From NCBI GenBank assembly GCA_017470045.1, contig JAFUFG010000048.1:1-19422 (forward strand): DNA of 19,422 bases, read 5' to 3'. Made by a program: the position numbers and the translations under genes. This document shows, in pieces, positions 6,252 through 13,414 of the stretch. The stretch is from Bacilli bacterium (GTDB lineage: Bacteria > Bacillota_I > Bacilli_A > RF39 > UBA660). Each line of letters starts with the position of its first letter. Position 1 is the stretch's first letter. The notes beneath the pieces were generated by a model that saw nothing but the letters and a program-made list of their open reading frames with translations, was not told where the DNA came from and searched no databases.

Positions 6252-6260
6252 ATTATATCA
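6252..6260 (-). promoter_or_regulatory. Extended -10 promoter of the phosphatase-csaA operon
   Basis: TGATATAAT on the minus strand combines a consensus TATAAT with the upstream TG. The -35 region falls inside the terminator of the preceding gene and is not recognisable. Confidence 0.65.
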
Positions 6261-6261
6261 T

Positions 6262-6295
6262 ACAAAAAAAATAAGAAAAAACTTTCTTATTTTTT
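6262..6295 (-). terminator. Terminator of the DUF1846 gene
   Basis: A 9-bp stem AATAAGAAA / TTTCTTATT with a 4-nt loop, extendable by A-T pairs on each side, is followed on the minus strand by a T run. The A/T symmetry could allow function on both strands. Confidence 0.8.
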
Positions 6296-7757
6296 AATAT
6301 TCTTCATCTTGAATGAATTGACTTTCACAAGTTAAATTGATTTTTAATCCCTTTAATGTTTTCTTATCTCCATTGTCTACAATATATGTTGCATGAGCTT
6401 CGCAGTCTTTTAATTCTTTTAGATAAGATAAGGCTCTTTCTGTCATGGCATTTGTTGCGGAACAGATACTTAATGCAGTTAATACTTCTGGTAGAGTTAA
6501 ACGATTACCGTTATTCATTTCTTTCTTTAGTTTTAACATTGGTTCTAATACACTAGGAGATAATAAATTAATATCATCTGGAATTTTACTTAAATACTTG
6601 ATTGCGTTTAGTACAACACTACTTGCTGGTGTTAAGATATCCGTTTGTTTTCCGGTAATAATCTTTCTACCAATTTTCATCGCAATTACTGGACTTTTTA
6701 CTTTATCTCTTTTTTCTAAGGCTGGTTTAATAACGTCTAAGTAATACTCATCAATGTTTAATTCATTCATTAATAATTTAATCTTCTTATAAGTATCTTC
6801 ATCACACAGACCTAATTTATAATTATTTCTTTCATTATAATAACGTCTTACGATTTCTTTTTTAGCAGCGTCTTCTACTACATTATTATCCGAAATACAG
6901 AAACCTACTACATTTACTCCCATATCTGTTGGAGAATGATAGATATCTTTGTTAGTTACTTTGTTAAGAATATTTTTTAAAACTGGGAACATTTCAATAT
7001 CACGATTATAGTTGATTGCTGTTGTTCCATATTTTTCTAGATGGAATGGATCAATCATATTAACATCTTTTAAATCTGCTGTTGCGGCTTCATATGCCAT
7101 ATTAACTGGATGTTTTAGTGGAAGACTCCATACTGGGAATGTTTCGAATTTTGCATAACCTGCATTCACTCCACGTTTATTCTCGTGATAGATTTGAGAT
7201 AGACAAGTTGCTAGTTTACCACTACCTGGACCAGGGGCATTTACTAGAATAAGTGGTTTTGTTGTTTCAATATATGGATTTGCTCCATATCCTTCTTCAC
7301 TTACAATAGTATCTACATCTGTTGGATATCCTTTGGTAAACGTATGAATATAAGTTTTGATACCATTACGATTTAGTTTCTTTATAAATTTGTCGGCACT
7401 TACTTGATTCTTATATAGTGTAATTACAACACTATTGACAGAAAATCCCATTTTTTTAGAGTCGTTTATTAACTTCATTACTTCTACGTCGTAAGTGATT
7501 CCATATTCTCCTCGAATTTTATTTTTTTCAATATCACCTGCATTGATACAGAAAATAATTTCAAGATCGTCTTTTAGTTCTTGAAACATATTAATTTTTA
7601 CATCATTTTTAAATCCTGGTAATACTCTTGCGGCATGGCTATCGTCAAAAAGTTTTCCACCAATTTCTAGATATAACTTATCAAATAATTTAAATCTTTC
7701 TCTAATTTTTTCACTTTGAATTTTTACATATTTTGCGTTATCAAAACCTTTTTTCAT
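6294..7757 (-). CDS. DUF1846 (UPF0371) family protein
   Basis: The 487-aa protein matches DUF1846 along its length, from MKKGFDNAKYVKIQSEKIRERF to DGxKxLKGLxINLTCE-like C-terminal sequence. This family is widespread in Firmicutes and Actinobacteria, has known crystal structures and no settled function. A glycine-rich segment at 174-182, APGPGSGKL, resembles a phosphate-binding loop and is preceded by a hydrophobic strand, which fits nucleotide or phosphometabolite binding; that is inference. The ATG at 7755-7757 is chosen because AAAGGAG lies 9 nt upstream and family members start this way. The ATG three codons earlier directly abuts the Shine-Dalgarno site. It is monocistronic between two terminators. 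Confidence 0.9.
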   Translation of the reverse strand: MKKGFDNAKYVKIQSEKIRERFKLFDKLYLEIGGKLFDDSHAARVLPGFKNDVKINMFQELKDDLEIIFCINAGDIEKNKIRGEYGITYDVEVMKLINDSKKMGFSVNSVVITLYKNQVSADKFIKKLNRNGIKTYIHTFTKGYPTDVDTIVSEEGYGANPYIETTKPLILVNAPGPGSGKLATCLSQIYHENKRGVNAGYAKFETFPVWSLPLKHPVNMAYEAATADLKDVNMIDPFHLEKYGTTAINYNRDIEMFPVLKNILNKVTNKDIYHSPTDMGVNVVGFCISDNNVVEDAAKKEIVRRYYNERNNYKLGLCDEDTYKKIKLLMNELNIDEYYLDVIKPALEKRDKVKSPVIAMKIGRKIITGKQTDILTPASSVVLNAIKYLSKIPDDINLLSPSVLEPMLKLKKEMNNGNRLTLPEVLTALSICSATNAMTERALSYLKELKDCEAHATYIVDNGDKKTLKGLKINLTCESQFIQDEEY

Positions 7758-7803
7758 ACTGCTCATCTCCTTTAAAAAAGTTTTTTAATCACCTTCCTTT
7801 TCC

Positions 7804-7812
7804 ATAATATCA
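7804..7812 (-). promoter_or_regulatory. Probable extended -10 promoter of the DUF1846 gene
   Basis: TGATATTAT on the minus strand fits a TG-extended -10 box. It lies 46 nt before the start codon. No clear -35 box is present. Confidence 0.5.
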
Positions 7813-7852
7813 CATATCTTTTTTTGTTCATCCATTTTTCTTTCTTTTTTAC

Positions 7853-7886
7853 ACAAAAAAAGAAGAATTATTTTCGATATTCTTCT
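7853..7886 (-). terminator. Terminator of the NADAR gene
   Basis: An 8-bp stem AGAAGAAT / ATTCTTCT with a 10-nt loop is followed on the minus strand by TTTTTTTG. It overlaps the stop codon at 7868-7870. Confidence 0.82.
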
Positions 7887-8353
7887 CTTAACTTCATCCA
7901 TAGTTTTCCTAGGTTATTGTCCCCTTTTCGGTCACTTCCCCAACCCCAGAAAGAATCTTTTGGAGAATCTTCTACAATGGTATAATCCTTTGTTTCCAAT
8001 AGTTTTTTCTTTACATATGGATTTTGTTCTACTTTACATCTTAGAAGTTCTTCCATGACAGATAGTTTTACATCATCCCAATCTTTTCTTCTTTTCTCCT
8101 TATTGGCGTAAGCTATCTTTTGGGCTTCGTGTGCGGAATGTGAATTTTTGATTTGTTCTGCTATTTCTGGAGCACTTTCTACAAAACCTAATGTTTGATA
8201 GGCTTCTTCTACACTACTATATAATACTCCCTTATATTCTACTTTAAAGGAACTAAAGTTATCGAAGCAATAAAACTCTCTTGGATAAAATCCTATTACT
8301 TCCTCCATCTTCTCTTTTAACCAGTTATCTCGATATTGTTCTAATTGAATCAT
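7868..8353 (-). CDS. NADAR-family (YbiA-like) N-glycosidase
   Basis: This 161-aa protein has the NADAR signature in order: FYCFDNFSSF at 27-36, the EEAYQ helix at 49-53, and the C-terminal SFWGWGSDRKGDNNLGKLWMKLR at 134-156. Known members either cleave N-glycosidic bonds of damaged riboflavin-pathway intermediates (YbiA) or remove ADP-ribose from guanine in DNA or RNA, countering DarT-like toxins. No DarT toxin is visible next to it, so a housekeeping metabolite-repair role is the simpler reading. Its length is normal and the key Trp/Gly/Asn residues are present. GGAGGT lies 4 nt before the ATG. It is monocistronic, with an extended -10 promoter after the terminator of the suf operon. Confidence 0.9.
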   Translation of the reverse strand: MIQLEQYRDNWLKEKMEEVIGFYPREFYCFDNFSSFKVEYKGVLYSSVEEAYQTLGFVESAPEIAEQIKNSHSAHEAQKIAYANKEKRRKDWDDVKLSVMEELLRCKVEQNPYVKKKLLETKDYTIVEDSPKDSFWGWGSDRKGDNNLGKLWMKLREEYRK

Positions 8354-8372
8354 ATATACCTCCTATAAATCT

Positions 8373-8381
8373 ATCTTAACA
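8373..8381 (-). promoter_or_regulatory. Extended -10 promoter of the NADAR gene
   Basis: TGTTAAGAT on the minus strand is a TG-extended -10 element 19 nt upstream of the start codon. It follows directly on the suf-operon terminator. Confidence 0.55.
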
Positions 8382-8410
8382 CAAAAAAAGTAAATTTTAG
8401 GATTTACTTT
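8382..8410 (-). terminator. Terminator of the rrf2-suf-DUF2130 operon
   Basis: A 9-bp stem AAAGTAAAT / ATTTACTTT with a 6-nt loop is followed on the minus strand by TTTT. It includes the stop of the DUF2130 gene. Confidence 0.85.
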
Positions 8411-9686
8411 CTTCTTTTAAATCTTCAAACATTTTTGCCATTGTTTCACTATTACTAGTAAGCTTTTTTATCGTTAGATCTTCTGCTTTATTGTTTGCAA
8501 GTCTTAGATTATTTTCACTTGATAGCAAGGCATCTTTTGTTTTTTGTAAGTGATCAATTGTCTTATCGATTTCTTCAATTGCTTTTTTAAACTTTTCAGA
8601 AGCTAATCGATAGTTTCTTCCGAATCCTTCTTTGAAAGCATTCATATTTTCTTCAAAGTGAGAAATATCGATATTTTGATTTTGAATTACTTGAAGTTCT
8701 TTTTTGTACTCTAGAGAGTTCATTGCAAGATTACGAATTAGAGTGATTAATGGGATAAAGAACTGAGGACGTATGACATACATCTTTTCATAACGATAAG
8801 ACATATCTACGATTCCATTATTGTAATACTCATTATCACTCTCTAATAAAGATACTAAGACTGCATATTCACAATTCTTTTCTTTACGATCTTTATCTAA
8901 TTCTTTTAAGAAGTCTTCATTTTTATGTTTGGTTGCAGTTTCATCTGCTTCGTTTTTCATTTCGAACATAATAGATACGAATTCCATTCCTGTATCATCA
9001 TAGTCACGGAAGATAAAGTCTCCTTTCGAACCAGTTTTTGCATCGTTATCTTTTTCAAAGTAAGCATTTTTAAATAATGGTCTTAATTTATTAAATTCGG
9101 TATGACAATGTTGCTCTAAGGATTCTCCAATCATTTTCGTTGATTGTCTTGCTTTAAAATCTTTGTAGTAAGCAATTTGTTCATCTTTATTTTTAATCTT
9201 ATCTTCGTAATTTTCTACTAGACTTTTTTCTTTTAATAAATATTCATTTTTCTTTAATTCGATTTCATTATTTAAAGAATCAATTTCTTTTTCTTTTTTC
9301 GTAACAGCATCTTTGATTGCTAATTCATTTTCTGTATCTTTTAGCTCTAGCTTATTTTTTAATTCTGTTATTTCAATTTCTTTACTATTTAATTTTGAAT
9401 TAAAATCTTTTTCTAATTTATTAGTAATATTCTCTTCTTTTGATTTTAATTCATTTTTTAATTCAGTAATCTCTATATCTTTTTGATTTAGTTTTTCTAA
9501 TAACTCTTTAGCTTTTTCTTGTTCTACAATTTTAATTGCATTTTCTTTGTCTATTTTATGAGCATGGTCTCTCAATTCGATTTCGTGATTAAATTCTTTA
9601 TCACGAATTTGTTTTACGATAGAATCGTAGTCTGTTTCATTGATTTGAAAGACGGTACCACACTTTGGACATTTGATTTCGTTCAT
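8397..9686 (-). CDS. DUF2130 coiled-coil protein with PD-(D/E)XK-like core
   Basis: The 429-aa protein opens with a zinc-ribbon-like CPKCG (C6, C9) that lacks a second Cys pair. A long Glu/Lys-rich coiled coil spans about 20-180. The DUF2130 domain follows, with E188, D223 (KGDFIFRDYDD) and E242-M-K244 (FEMKNE), the residue order of a PD-(D/E)XK nuclease core. The true biochemical role of DUF2130 proteins is not established. The ATG at 9684-9686 is chosen because GGAGGTG lies 4 nt upstream; an earlier in-frame ATG would overlap sufD and lacks a site. It starts 13 nt after sufD and shares the suf terminator, so it is co-transcribed with the Fe-S genes, an unusual partner. The domain call is firm and the function open. 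Confidence 0.87.
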   Translation of the reverse strand: MNEIKCPKCGTVFQINETDYDSIVKQIRDKEFNHEIELRDHAHKIDKENAIKIVEQEKAKELLEKLNQKDIEITELKNELKSKEENITNKLEKDFNSKLNSKEIEITELKNKLELKDTENELAIKDAVTKKEKEIDSLNNEIELKKNEYLLKEKSLVENYEDKIKNKDEQIAYYKDFKARQSTKMIGESLEQHCHTEFNKLRPLFKNAYFEKDNDAKTGSKGDFIFRDYDDTGMEFVSIMFEMKNEADETATKHKNEDFLKELDKDRKEKNCEYAVLVSLLESDNEYYNNGIVDMSYRYEKMYVIRPQFFIPLITLIRNLAMNSLEYKKELQVIQNQNIDISHFEENMNAFKEGFGRNYRLASEKFKKAIEEIDKTIDHLQKTKDALLSSENNLRLANNKAEDLTIKKLTSNSETMAKMFEDLKEESKS

Positions 9687-9699
9687 GTTACACCTCCAA

Positions 9700-10737
9700 T
9701 TAAATATTCTCAATTTCTTTTAAAATTTCTTCTTTGGTTGTGTCATCTTTTATTTCATTAATGATGCTTGTGAAGTTTGCAATAATGATAATCTTTTCTG
9801 CTTCTTTTTTAGAGTATCCACGAGACATAATATAGAATAGTTTTTCTGCGTCTACTTTACCAGATGAGATACCATGTGCTCCTTGTACATCTTCTTCTCC
9901 ACATAATAATTCTGGTAAGGATCTTGCGACTACTTTATTGGATAATAATACGCAATTTTCATTTTCTTCTCCAATGGAATTATTACATCCTTTTACGAAG
10001 TCGATTGTTCCTCTAAAGTTCTTTCTAGATTCTTCATTTAGGGAACCTTCTACTTTTAATTGATTATTGGTTTCTCTACCAGTATTTTTTAAATAATAAT
10101 TCATATCGATTACTTGTTTTTCTTTTCCAATATAAACATTATTTACAGTATTCGTAGACTTATATTCAACTGATTCGGAATCAATATTTGTTAGACGGAT
10201 TTCTCCATTTAAATCGATTATGTTATGAGTAATATTTGCATTCTCATAAGTTTTATTTTCGATTGCAGTAAAGTTTTTACTATTCTTATTTAATAGATTC
10301 ACAATACTGATTGAACCTTTGGAATTTTTTTCATTTACTAATACTTCTTTATAATGATGGAAATGAGTTCCGTTATCTAATGATTTGTATTTTAGAATGA
10401 TATCTGCAGATGAAGATTCTTCGAATGTAACTTCAAAGGTATCTACTAATGAATCATTTTCTTTAAAGTTATAAGTAATAATGATTGGTTCTCTTATTTC
10501 TACATATTTTGGAATTGTTAGTTTTACTACTTTTGTTTTTGGTAAAGTTAATCCTATTTTAGAAGTTACTTCTACTTCTTTTTCGGATATTTCTATTTTT
10601 ATTTTTTCTAATTCGTTTGATACTATTTCATAGTCATGGAAGGACTTGATTTCTGGTAATTCAAAGTCTAGAGTGATGTCATTTATTTTAAAGTTATTGG
10701 TTGTTTTTTCATGTAATTTATTTAATGTATATTTCAT
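9700..10737 (-). CDS. sufD: SufD, SUF Fe-S scaffold subunit
   Basis: The 345-aa protein has the SufB/SufD beta-helix core and the diagnostic C-terminal half: EGSLNEESRKNFRGTIDF, then VVARSLPELLCGEEDVQGAHGISSGKVDAEKLFYIMSRGYSKKEAEKII. SufD pairs with SufB and the ATPase SufC in the SufBC2D complex that assembles and transfers Fe-S clusters. The N-terminal third is diverged and the protein is somewhat shorter than the roughly 420-440 aa of Bacillus or E. coli SufD. It starts 8 nt after sufB, with TAGGTG as Shine-Dalgarno. It contains the conserved AHG motif expected at the SufB-SufD interface. The call rests on the C-terminal motif and operon position. Confidence 0.93.
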   Translation of the reverse strand: MKYTLNKLHEKTTNNFKINDITLDFELPEIKSFHDYEIVSNELEKIKIEISEKEVEVTSKIGLTLPKTKVVKLTIPKYVEIREPIIITYNFKENDSLVDTFEVTFEESSSADIILKYKSLDNGTHFHHYKEVLVNEKNSKGSISIVNLLNKNSKNFTAIENKTYENANITHNIIDLNGEIRLTNIDSESVEYKSTNTVNNVYIGKEKQVIDMNYYLKNTGRETNNQLKVEGSLNEESRKNFRGTIDFVKGCNNSIGEENENCVLLSNKVVARSLPELLCGEEDVQGAHGISSGKVDAEKLFYIMSRGYSKKEAEKIIIIANFTSIINEIKDDTTKEEILKEIENI

Positions 10738-10745
10738 ATTAACAC

Positions 10746-12152
10746 CTACCCTATAGTTCCTTCTAATTCTAGATCAATTAGTCGATTCATTTCTACTGCA
10801 TATTCTACTGGGAATGCTTTTGCGATTGGTTCTGCGAATCCTCTAACAATTAGGGATTTTGCTTCTTCTTCACTCATACCTCTTGTCATTAAATAGAATA
10901 TTACTTGATCACTAATCTTACCGATTGTTGCTTCATGAGCGTATTCAATATCATCTGTTTCAATAGTATCTACTGGAATCGTATCACTTCTTGAAATATT
11001 ATCTAACATTAATGATTCACAAGAGATGGATAGTTTTGATTTCTTAGCATTTTTCTTTACTAATACATTACTTCTGAAGGTACAGATTCCACCATCTTTA
11101 GAGATGGATTTTGAATTTACAATAGTACTAGTATTTGGAGCATTATGAATAATCTTTAATCCAGTATCTAAGTTTTGTCCATTTCCTGCGAAAGAAATAT
11201 TTGTAAATTCGCATCTAGCATTTTTTCCATTTAGAACACTTAATGGATATAGCATAGAAATCTTAGATCCAAATGATCCCATAATCCATTCAATTTTTCC
11301 ATTTTCTTCTACATAACATTTTTTAGTATTTAGATTTAACATATTTTTAGACCAGTTCTCAATGGTTGAGAAACGTAAGGATGCATTTTTCTTTACAAAT
11401 AATTCTACACATCCAGCATGTAAGTTCACTTCATTGTATCCAGGTGCAGAACATCCTTCGATAAATTGTAAATCAGAGCCTTCTTCTACAATAATTAAAG
11501 TGTGTTCGAATTGTCCTGCTCCTTTGGCATTTAATCGGAAATAACTTTGTAACGGACGATCTAATTTTGTATTCTTTGGAATATAGACAAAAGAACCACC
11601 TGAGAATAATGCGTAATGTAGTGCGATATATTTATGATCAGTGATTGGAACTGCTTTGGTAAAGTACTCTTTTACTAAATCTGGATATTGTCTTATTCCT
11701 TCATCAAAACTAGTATAAATAATTCCTTGTTCTTTTAATTGATCGGATAAATTGTGATATACAATTTGAGAGTCGAATTGTGCTCCGGATCCAGCAAGAG
11801 CTTGTTTTTCGGATTCCGGTATTCCTAATTTATCAAATACATTACGAATATCTTCTGGTACATCTTCCCATTTTCTTACTTCGCCATTTACTGGTTTTAC
11901 GTAAGTTGCTAATTTGCTTAAATCTAAGAATGAGATATCTGGACCCCAGTCTGGATCTTTTAATTCATAGAAATATTTTAATGCTTTAAGTCGGATATCT
12001 AGTACCCAATCTGGTTCTTCTTTATCTTTTGATATCGTACGAATTAATTCTTCATTAATTCCGTATTCTACTTGTAAGGAAACATTTTCAACTTTTTCAT
12101 CATAAATATTTCTGGTTTTTTGATCTTCATATTTACTAATATCTGTTTTCAT
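10746..12152 (-). CDS. sufB: SufB, SUF Fe-S scaffold subunit
   Basis: The 468-aa length is normal for SufB. Hallmarks in order are the N-terminal EEPDWVLDIRLKALKYF, the SEKQALAGSGAQFDSQIVYHN motif, the beta-helix with FEHTLIIVEEGSDLQFIEGCSAPGYN, and the C-terminal SCESLMLDNISRSDTIPVDTIETDDIEYAHEATIGKISDQVIFYLMTRG. SufB carries the nascent cluster and accepts persulfide sulfur. The conserved Cys in the SCESLMLD stretch and the EYAHEA glutamate/histidine are present, as needed for cluster assembly with SufC and SufD. The stop is TAG. GAAGGTG precedes the ATG and the gene begins 11 nt after the final stop of sufC. In most Firmicutes the order is sufCDSUB; here sufB sits between sufC and sufD. 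Confidence 0.96.
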   Translation of the reverse strand: MKTDISKYEDQKTRNIYDEKVENVSLQVEYGINEELIRTISKDKEEPDWVLDIRLKALKYFYELKDPDWGPDISFLDLSKLATYVKPVNGEVRKWEDVPEDIRNVFDKLGIPESEKQALAGSGAQFDSQIVYHNLSDQLKEQGIIYTSFDEGIRQYPDLVKEYFTKAVPITDHKYIALHYALFSGGSFVYIPKNTKLDRPLQSYFRLNAKGAGQFEHTLIIVEEGSDLQFIEGCSAPGYNEVNLHAGCVELFVKKNASLRFSTIENWSKNMLNLNTKKCYVEENGKIEWIMGSFGSKISMLYPLSVLNGKNARCEFTNISFAGNGQNLDTGLKIIHNAPNTSTIVNSKSISKDGGICTFRSNVLVKKNAKKSKLSISCESLMLDNISRSDTIPVDTIETDDIEYAHEATIGKISDQVIFYLMTRGMSEEEAKSLIVRGFAEPIAKAFPVEYAVEMNRLIDLELEGTIG

Positions 12153-12163
12153 GTTTCACCTTC

Positions 12164-12910
12164 TTACTTGATATATTTTGTGTATCCTTCTTTTTCAATC
12201 TCTGAAGCTAGAGAAGCATCTCCCGTTGCAACTATTTTTCCATTTACTAATACATGTACTTTATCTACTTTTAAGTTTTCTAATATCTTTGTATTATGAG
12301 TAATAATTAATATTCAATTTTCTTCATTTTTAAATAAGTTGATTCCTTTTGATACTGTTTTAATTGCATCAACGTCTAATCCGGAATCTGTCTCATCTAA
12401 TATGGCTAATTTCGGATTTAGAATTAACATTTGTAGAATTTCATTTTTCTTTTTTTCTCCACCTGAAAATCCTACATTAAAATCACGATTTGTGTATTCT
12501 TTTTTCATATCCAACTTTGTCATAAATTCTTCTACTTCTTTTGAGAATTTAAATACATTTGGTTTTTCTCCCGTTAAAGATTGTTTGGTAGATTTTAAGA
12601 ATTGTGCAAGACTAATTCCTGGAATTTCTTCTGGAGATTGGAAAGACATAAATACTCCTTTTTTGGCAATCTCATTGGTCTTTAATCCAGTGATTTCTTC
12701 TCCATCTAATTTTATGGTTCCATCTGTTACGATATAACGACTATTGGCAAAAATCGTATTTGCTAAAGTAGATTTACCAGAACCATTAGGTCCCATAATA
12801 ACGTGGATTTCTCCTTTGTTCATTTCTAAATTTAATCCTTGTAAAATTTGTTTTTCATGATCATCTTCTGCGATTGTATTTAAGTTTTTGATTTCTAATA
12901 ATTTTTCCAT
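12164..12910 (-). CDS. sufC: SufC ATPase with an in-frame TGA at codon 199
   Basis: This is the ABC-type ATPase of the SufBC2D complex. Walker A is GPNGSGKST at 40-48, the Q-loop is at Q91, the signature is FSGGEKKKNE at 148-157 and Walker B is LAILDETD at 168-175. An in-frame TGA at 12314-12316 (codon 199) stops a plain reading at 198 aa. The same frame then continues to a TAA at 12164-12166 and encodes ILIITHNTKIL, with the switch histidine H205, and VHVLVNGKIVATGDASLASEIEKEGY, an ordinary SufC C-terminus. The full frame is 248 codons, the family's normal length. The ATG at 12908-12910 follows TAGGAGGT by 5 nt. TGA could be a nonsense mutation, a sequencing error or a decoded codon; homologs vary here (Ser or Gly in E. 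coli and Bacillus). The identity is firm; whether a whole product is made is open. Confidence 0.9.
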
Positions 12911-12920
12911 AATGTACCTC

Positions 12921-13319
12921 CTATAAATAGTCACTTAGACGTTTTCCATCTAATAATTTATTAATATCGTCATTTAATTCTTTCCAGATTGGATAAGTTT
13001 TACATTTTCCTTTTCTAGGACAGGCATCTTCTGAAGTAATGCAGGCAACTACATCTAGATTTTCTTCAGAAGCTCGTATGATTTCGCCTATGGTGTAATC
13101 TTCTGGTTTTCTTTTTAGCTTGTAACCTCCGTTACTTCCTGTTGTACTAACAAAGAAATCTGCTTTCTTTAGACTTAACATAATCTTTTCTAAATACTTT
13201 AAAGAAATATTTTCGGTTTCTGATATCGTATTTAAGGTTACGTATTTATCTTCTTGATAAGACTTTGCTAAATCAAGCATAATTACTAAGGCATATCTTC
13301 CTTTCGTTGATATTTTCAT
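12921..13319 (-). CDS. Rrf2-family regulator, IscR-like
   Basis: The 132-aa protein has the Rrf2 winged helix (MKISTKGRYALVIMLDLAKS, then recognition helix region SLKYLEKIMLSLKKADFFVSTTGSNGGYKL). Three cysteines at 93, 100 and 106 (ACITSEDACPRKGKC) are placed as in Fe-S-binding IscR proteins. It should bind a [2Fe-2S] or similar cluster and repress the suf operon when clusters are plentiful. It is the first gene of the operon, and sufC starts 10 nt after its TAG stop, with the sufC Shine-Dalgarno site overlapping its last codons. The ATG at 13317-13319 is preceded by AGGAGGT at 6 nt; an earlier in-frame ATG has none. A near-palindrome in the promoter is the likely operator. CymR-like cysteine regulators are relatives, but the cysteines favour Fe-S sensing. 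Confidence 0.9.
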   Translation of the reverse strand: MKISTKGRYALVIMLDLAKSYQEDKYVTLNTISETENISLKYLEKIMLSLKKADFFVSTTGSNGGYKLKRKPEDYTIGEIIRASEENLDVVACITSEDACPRKGKCKTYPIWKELNDDINKLLDGKRLSDYL

Positions 13320-13343
13320 AAGAGTACCTCCTAACACTTATCT

Positions 13344-13364
13344 ATTGTACTACTAATTTGGTAG
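13344..13364 (-). promoter_or_regulatory. Promoter and candidate IscR operator of the suf operon
   Basis: The -10 box TACAAT (minus strand, 13344-13349) is directly adjacent to a 15-bp near-palindrome at 13350-13364, CTACCAAATTAGTAG as read on the minus strand, with 12 of its 14 non-central bases symmetric. Placed in the -35/-10 spacer, a bound dimer would block RNA polymerase. The -35 box is poor. Assignment to the Rrf2 protein is inference. Confidence 0.65.
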
Positions 13365-13384
13365 GAAATACATCTTTTTTTGAA

Positions 13385-13414
13385 TAAAAAAGAAGAAAAT
13401 TTTCTTTTCTTCTT
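13385..13414 (-). terminator. Terminator of the carboxypeptidase gene
   Basis: A 10-bp stem AAGAAGAAAA / TTTTCTTCTT with a 5-nt loop is followed on the minus strand by a T run. It overlaps the stop codon. Confidence 0.82.

Noticed and set aside
7868..8353. NADAR gene as the antitoxin half of a DarT-like system
   Set aside because: No DarT or other ADP-ribosyltransferase gene lies beside it; it is transcribed alone between two terminators.
12314..12316. TGA in sufC as a selenocysteine codon
   Set aside because: The bases after the TGA are A/T-rich and show no bacterial SECIS-type stem-loop with a GG-containing apical loop, and SufC has no known selenocysteine.
12339..12737. 132-codon open frame on the plus strand
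   Set aside because: It lies entirely antisense within sufC, has no Shine-Dalgarno site and no recognisable protein features.
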